Source of the DNA: Hetaerina americana
Lineage: Eukaryota; Arthropoda; Insecta; Odonata; Calopterygidae
Assembly: GCA_022747635.1 (NCBI GenBank)
Contig: JAKTNV010000197.1
Span: forward strand, 124,001 to 188,000
Length of the DNA: 64,000 nucleotides
Direction: 5' to 3'
The translations under genes and the position numbers were made by a program. The notes under the pieces are model-generated. The model searched no databases and had not been told where the DNA came from. It was given only the letters and a program-made list of their open reading frames with translations. This document shows positions 62,583 to 64,000 of this stretch, piece by piece; the stretch's first letter is position 1, and each line of letters opens with the position of its first letter.

Positions 62583-64000
62583 CATCCGCAGTACCGGGAT
62601 GAGAAATTTTGTGATTGAATTGTGGCGTTTAGTTTTTACCTCAGCGGTTTTTTAAATCTTAAAATTTATTGAATGAATATTTGGTTGCCTCCCTTCCTTT
62701 CAAAGCAGTCGCTGTTATAAAAGTTTCGTTAATATACGTACTTTTTAAACATAATTATTTTCCTCCGCAGTCCCGGGATGAGAAATTTCGTGAATCAATT
62801 TTCGTGTAAGTTTTTCTTCCAAGTATTTTTCTAAAAGCTTTTCATTCATCAAATGAAAATTTGTTCTTTCTTTACCATTCAAAACGGTCGTTTTTGAGAA
62901 AATGGTATCATTTATGCGTATTTCTTGCAAGCATAACGTTTTCCAGCCGCAGTCCCGGGATGAGAAATTTCGTGATTCAAGCTACTCGTTTCGTTGTTCC
63001 CCCGAGGGTTTTTTTGAAAGCCTATTAGTTTTAACTGTAAATTTGTGTGACTCTTTTCACTTCCAAACGGCAGTTATTGAGAAAATTTTCGTATTCATAC
63101 GTATTTCTTGCAAACAAAATTTTCATCCGCAGTACCGGGATGAGAAATTTTGTGATTCAATTGTGGCGTTTAGTTTTTACCTCAGCGGTTTTTTAAAGAT
63201 TAAAATTCATTGAATGAATATTTGGTCGCCTCTCTTCCTTTAAGGGCAGTCGCTGATATGAAAGTTTCGTTAATATACTTATTTTTTAAACATAATAATT
63301 TTCCTCCGCAGTCCCGGGATGAAAAATTTCGCGAATCAATTCTTGTCTAAATTTTTCTTCCAAGTGCTTTTTTAAAAGCTTTTCATTCATCAAATGAAAA
63401 TTTGTTCTTTCTTTACCATTCAAAACGGTCGTTTTTCAGAAAATGGTATCATTAAACGTATTTTTTGAAAGCATAAAGTTTTCCAGCCGCAGTCCCGGGA
63501 TGAAAAATTTCGTGATTCAAGCGACTCGTTTTGTTGTTCCCCCGAGGGTTTTTTAAAAAGACTGTTAGTTTTAATTGTAAATTTGTGTTACTCTTTTCAT
63601 TTCCAAACGGCAGTTATTGGGAAAACTTTCGTATTCAAAGGTATTTCTTGCAAACATAAAATTTTTCATCCGCAGTACCGGGATGAGAAATTTTGTGATT
63701 GAATTGTGGCGTTTAGTTTTTACCTCAGCGGTTTTTTAAATCTTAAAATTCATTGAATGAATATTTGGTTGCCTCCCTTCCTTTCAAAGCAGTCGCTGTT
63801 ATAAAAGTTTCGTTAATATACGTACTTTTTAAACATAATTATTTTCCTCCGCAGTCCCGGGATGAGAAATTTCGTGAATCAATTTTCGTGTAAGTTTTTC
63901 TTCCAAGTATTTTTCTAAAAGCTTTTCATTCATCAAATGAAAATTTGTTCTTTCTTTACCATTCCAAACGGTCGTTTTTGAGAAAATGGTATCATTTATG

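Larger units (their letters stand above)
44741..64000 (+). repeat. Satellite array, segment 5
   Basis: Continuous trimers to the window end, about 19 kb and about 35 units. No LINE, gene or foreign sequence was seen. B monomers near 57707 and 62044 have a damaged box (CATCCCTTGTACCGGG). Confidence 0.97.
47212..64000 (+). repeat. Macro-unit M4, partial and rearranged, no LINE
   Basis: Bases 47212 to about 49060 match 17499-19350. About 49840-53400 match 37080-40640 of M3 (spacing 12764), and that match ends almost exactly where M3 carries the LINE; here the sequence runs on as satellite. The remainder includes a clean 4337-bp tandem duplication. The unit continues beyond the window. Confidence 0.75.

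Noticed and set aside
1..64000. CRISPR array
   Set aside because: Repeats are about 180 bp and contiguous. There are no short repeats with unique spacers and no cas genes, and the 'spacers' between boxes are themselves repeated.
1..64000. Ribosomal DNA, histone or other tandem gene cluster
   Set aside because: Nothing resembling rRNA, tRNA, snRNA or histone sequence was seen in the unit; the unit is AT-rich with no coding content.

Overview
The window is eukaryotic satellite DNA. I see no host gene, RNA gene, bacterial operon or CRISPR array. All 64 kb, apart from four copies of one retrotransposon fragment, is a head-to-tail array on a single strand. Its basic unit is a trimer of about 541-546 bp made of three related monomers of about 180 bp, called A, B and C here. 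Each monomer opens with a variant of the box CCGCAGTCCCGGGATGA followed by GAAATTTCG. By length, about 113 trimers (about 340 monomers) are present. CpG dinucleotides are abundant and recur at fixed positions. That, together with a LINE (non-LTR retrotransposon) fragment whose 3' hairpin and hexamer tail resemble what I recall from arthropod genomes, points to an invertebrate, perhaps an arthropod such as a tick. The host assignment is an inference.

There is a third tier of order above the trimer. Trimer subtypes recur in the same sequence over a macro-unit of about 16.95 kb (about 30 trimers plus one LINE). M1 is 546-17498 and M2 is 17499-34450; from about 2.3 kb onward they match almost base for base. 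M3 (34451-47211) is a rearranged version, shorter by a net 14 trimers and carrying a 3.4 kb tandem duplication that includes the LINE, so it holds two LINE copies. M4 (47212 to the end) starts like M2, then follows M3, lacks the LINE, and ends with a clean 4337-bp tandem duplication. Bases 1-545 are the end of the preceding unit.

The LINE fragment (678 bp, minus strand, 5'-truncated) lies at 14350, 31302, 40663 and 44062. All four copies share the same target site and the same flanking duplication TACCTCA. They therefore come from one insertion that the satellite later amplified. Unoccupied versions of the same site survive at 12713, 29665 and 49081. The only protein-coding trace is about 52 codons of the reverse transcriptase C-terminus in each LINE copy.

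No set of genes works together here. The content is the record of a satellite evolving by unequal exchange and conversion: nested duplications of 1083, 1630, 2707, 3399, 4337 and about 16953 bp, mosaic monomers at exchange points, and a dated passenger element. A centromeric or other heterochromatic location is plausible but not shown by the sequence. Block limits were read by eye and may be off by tens of bases.
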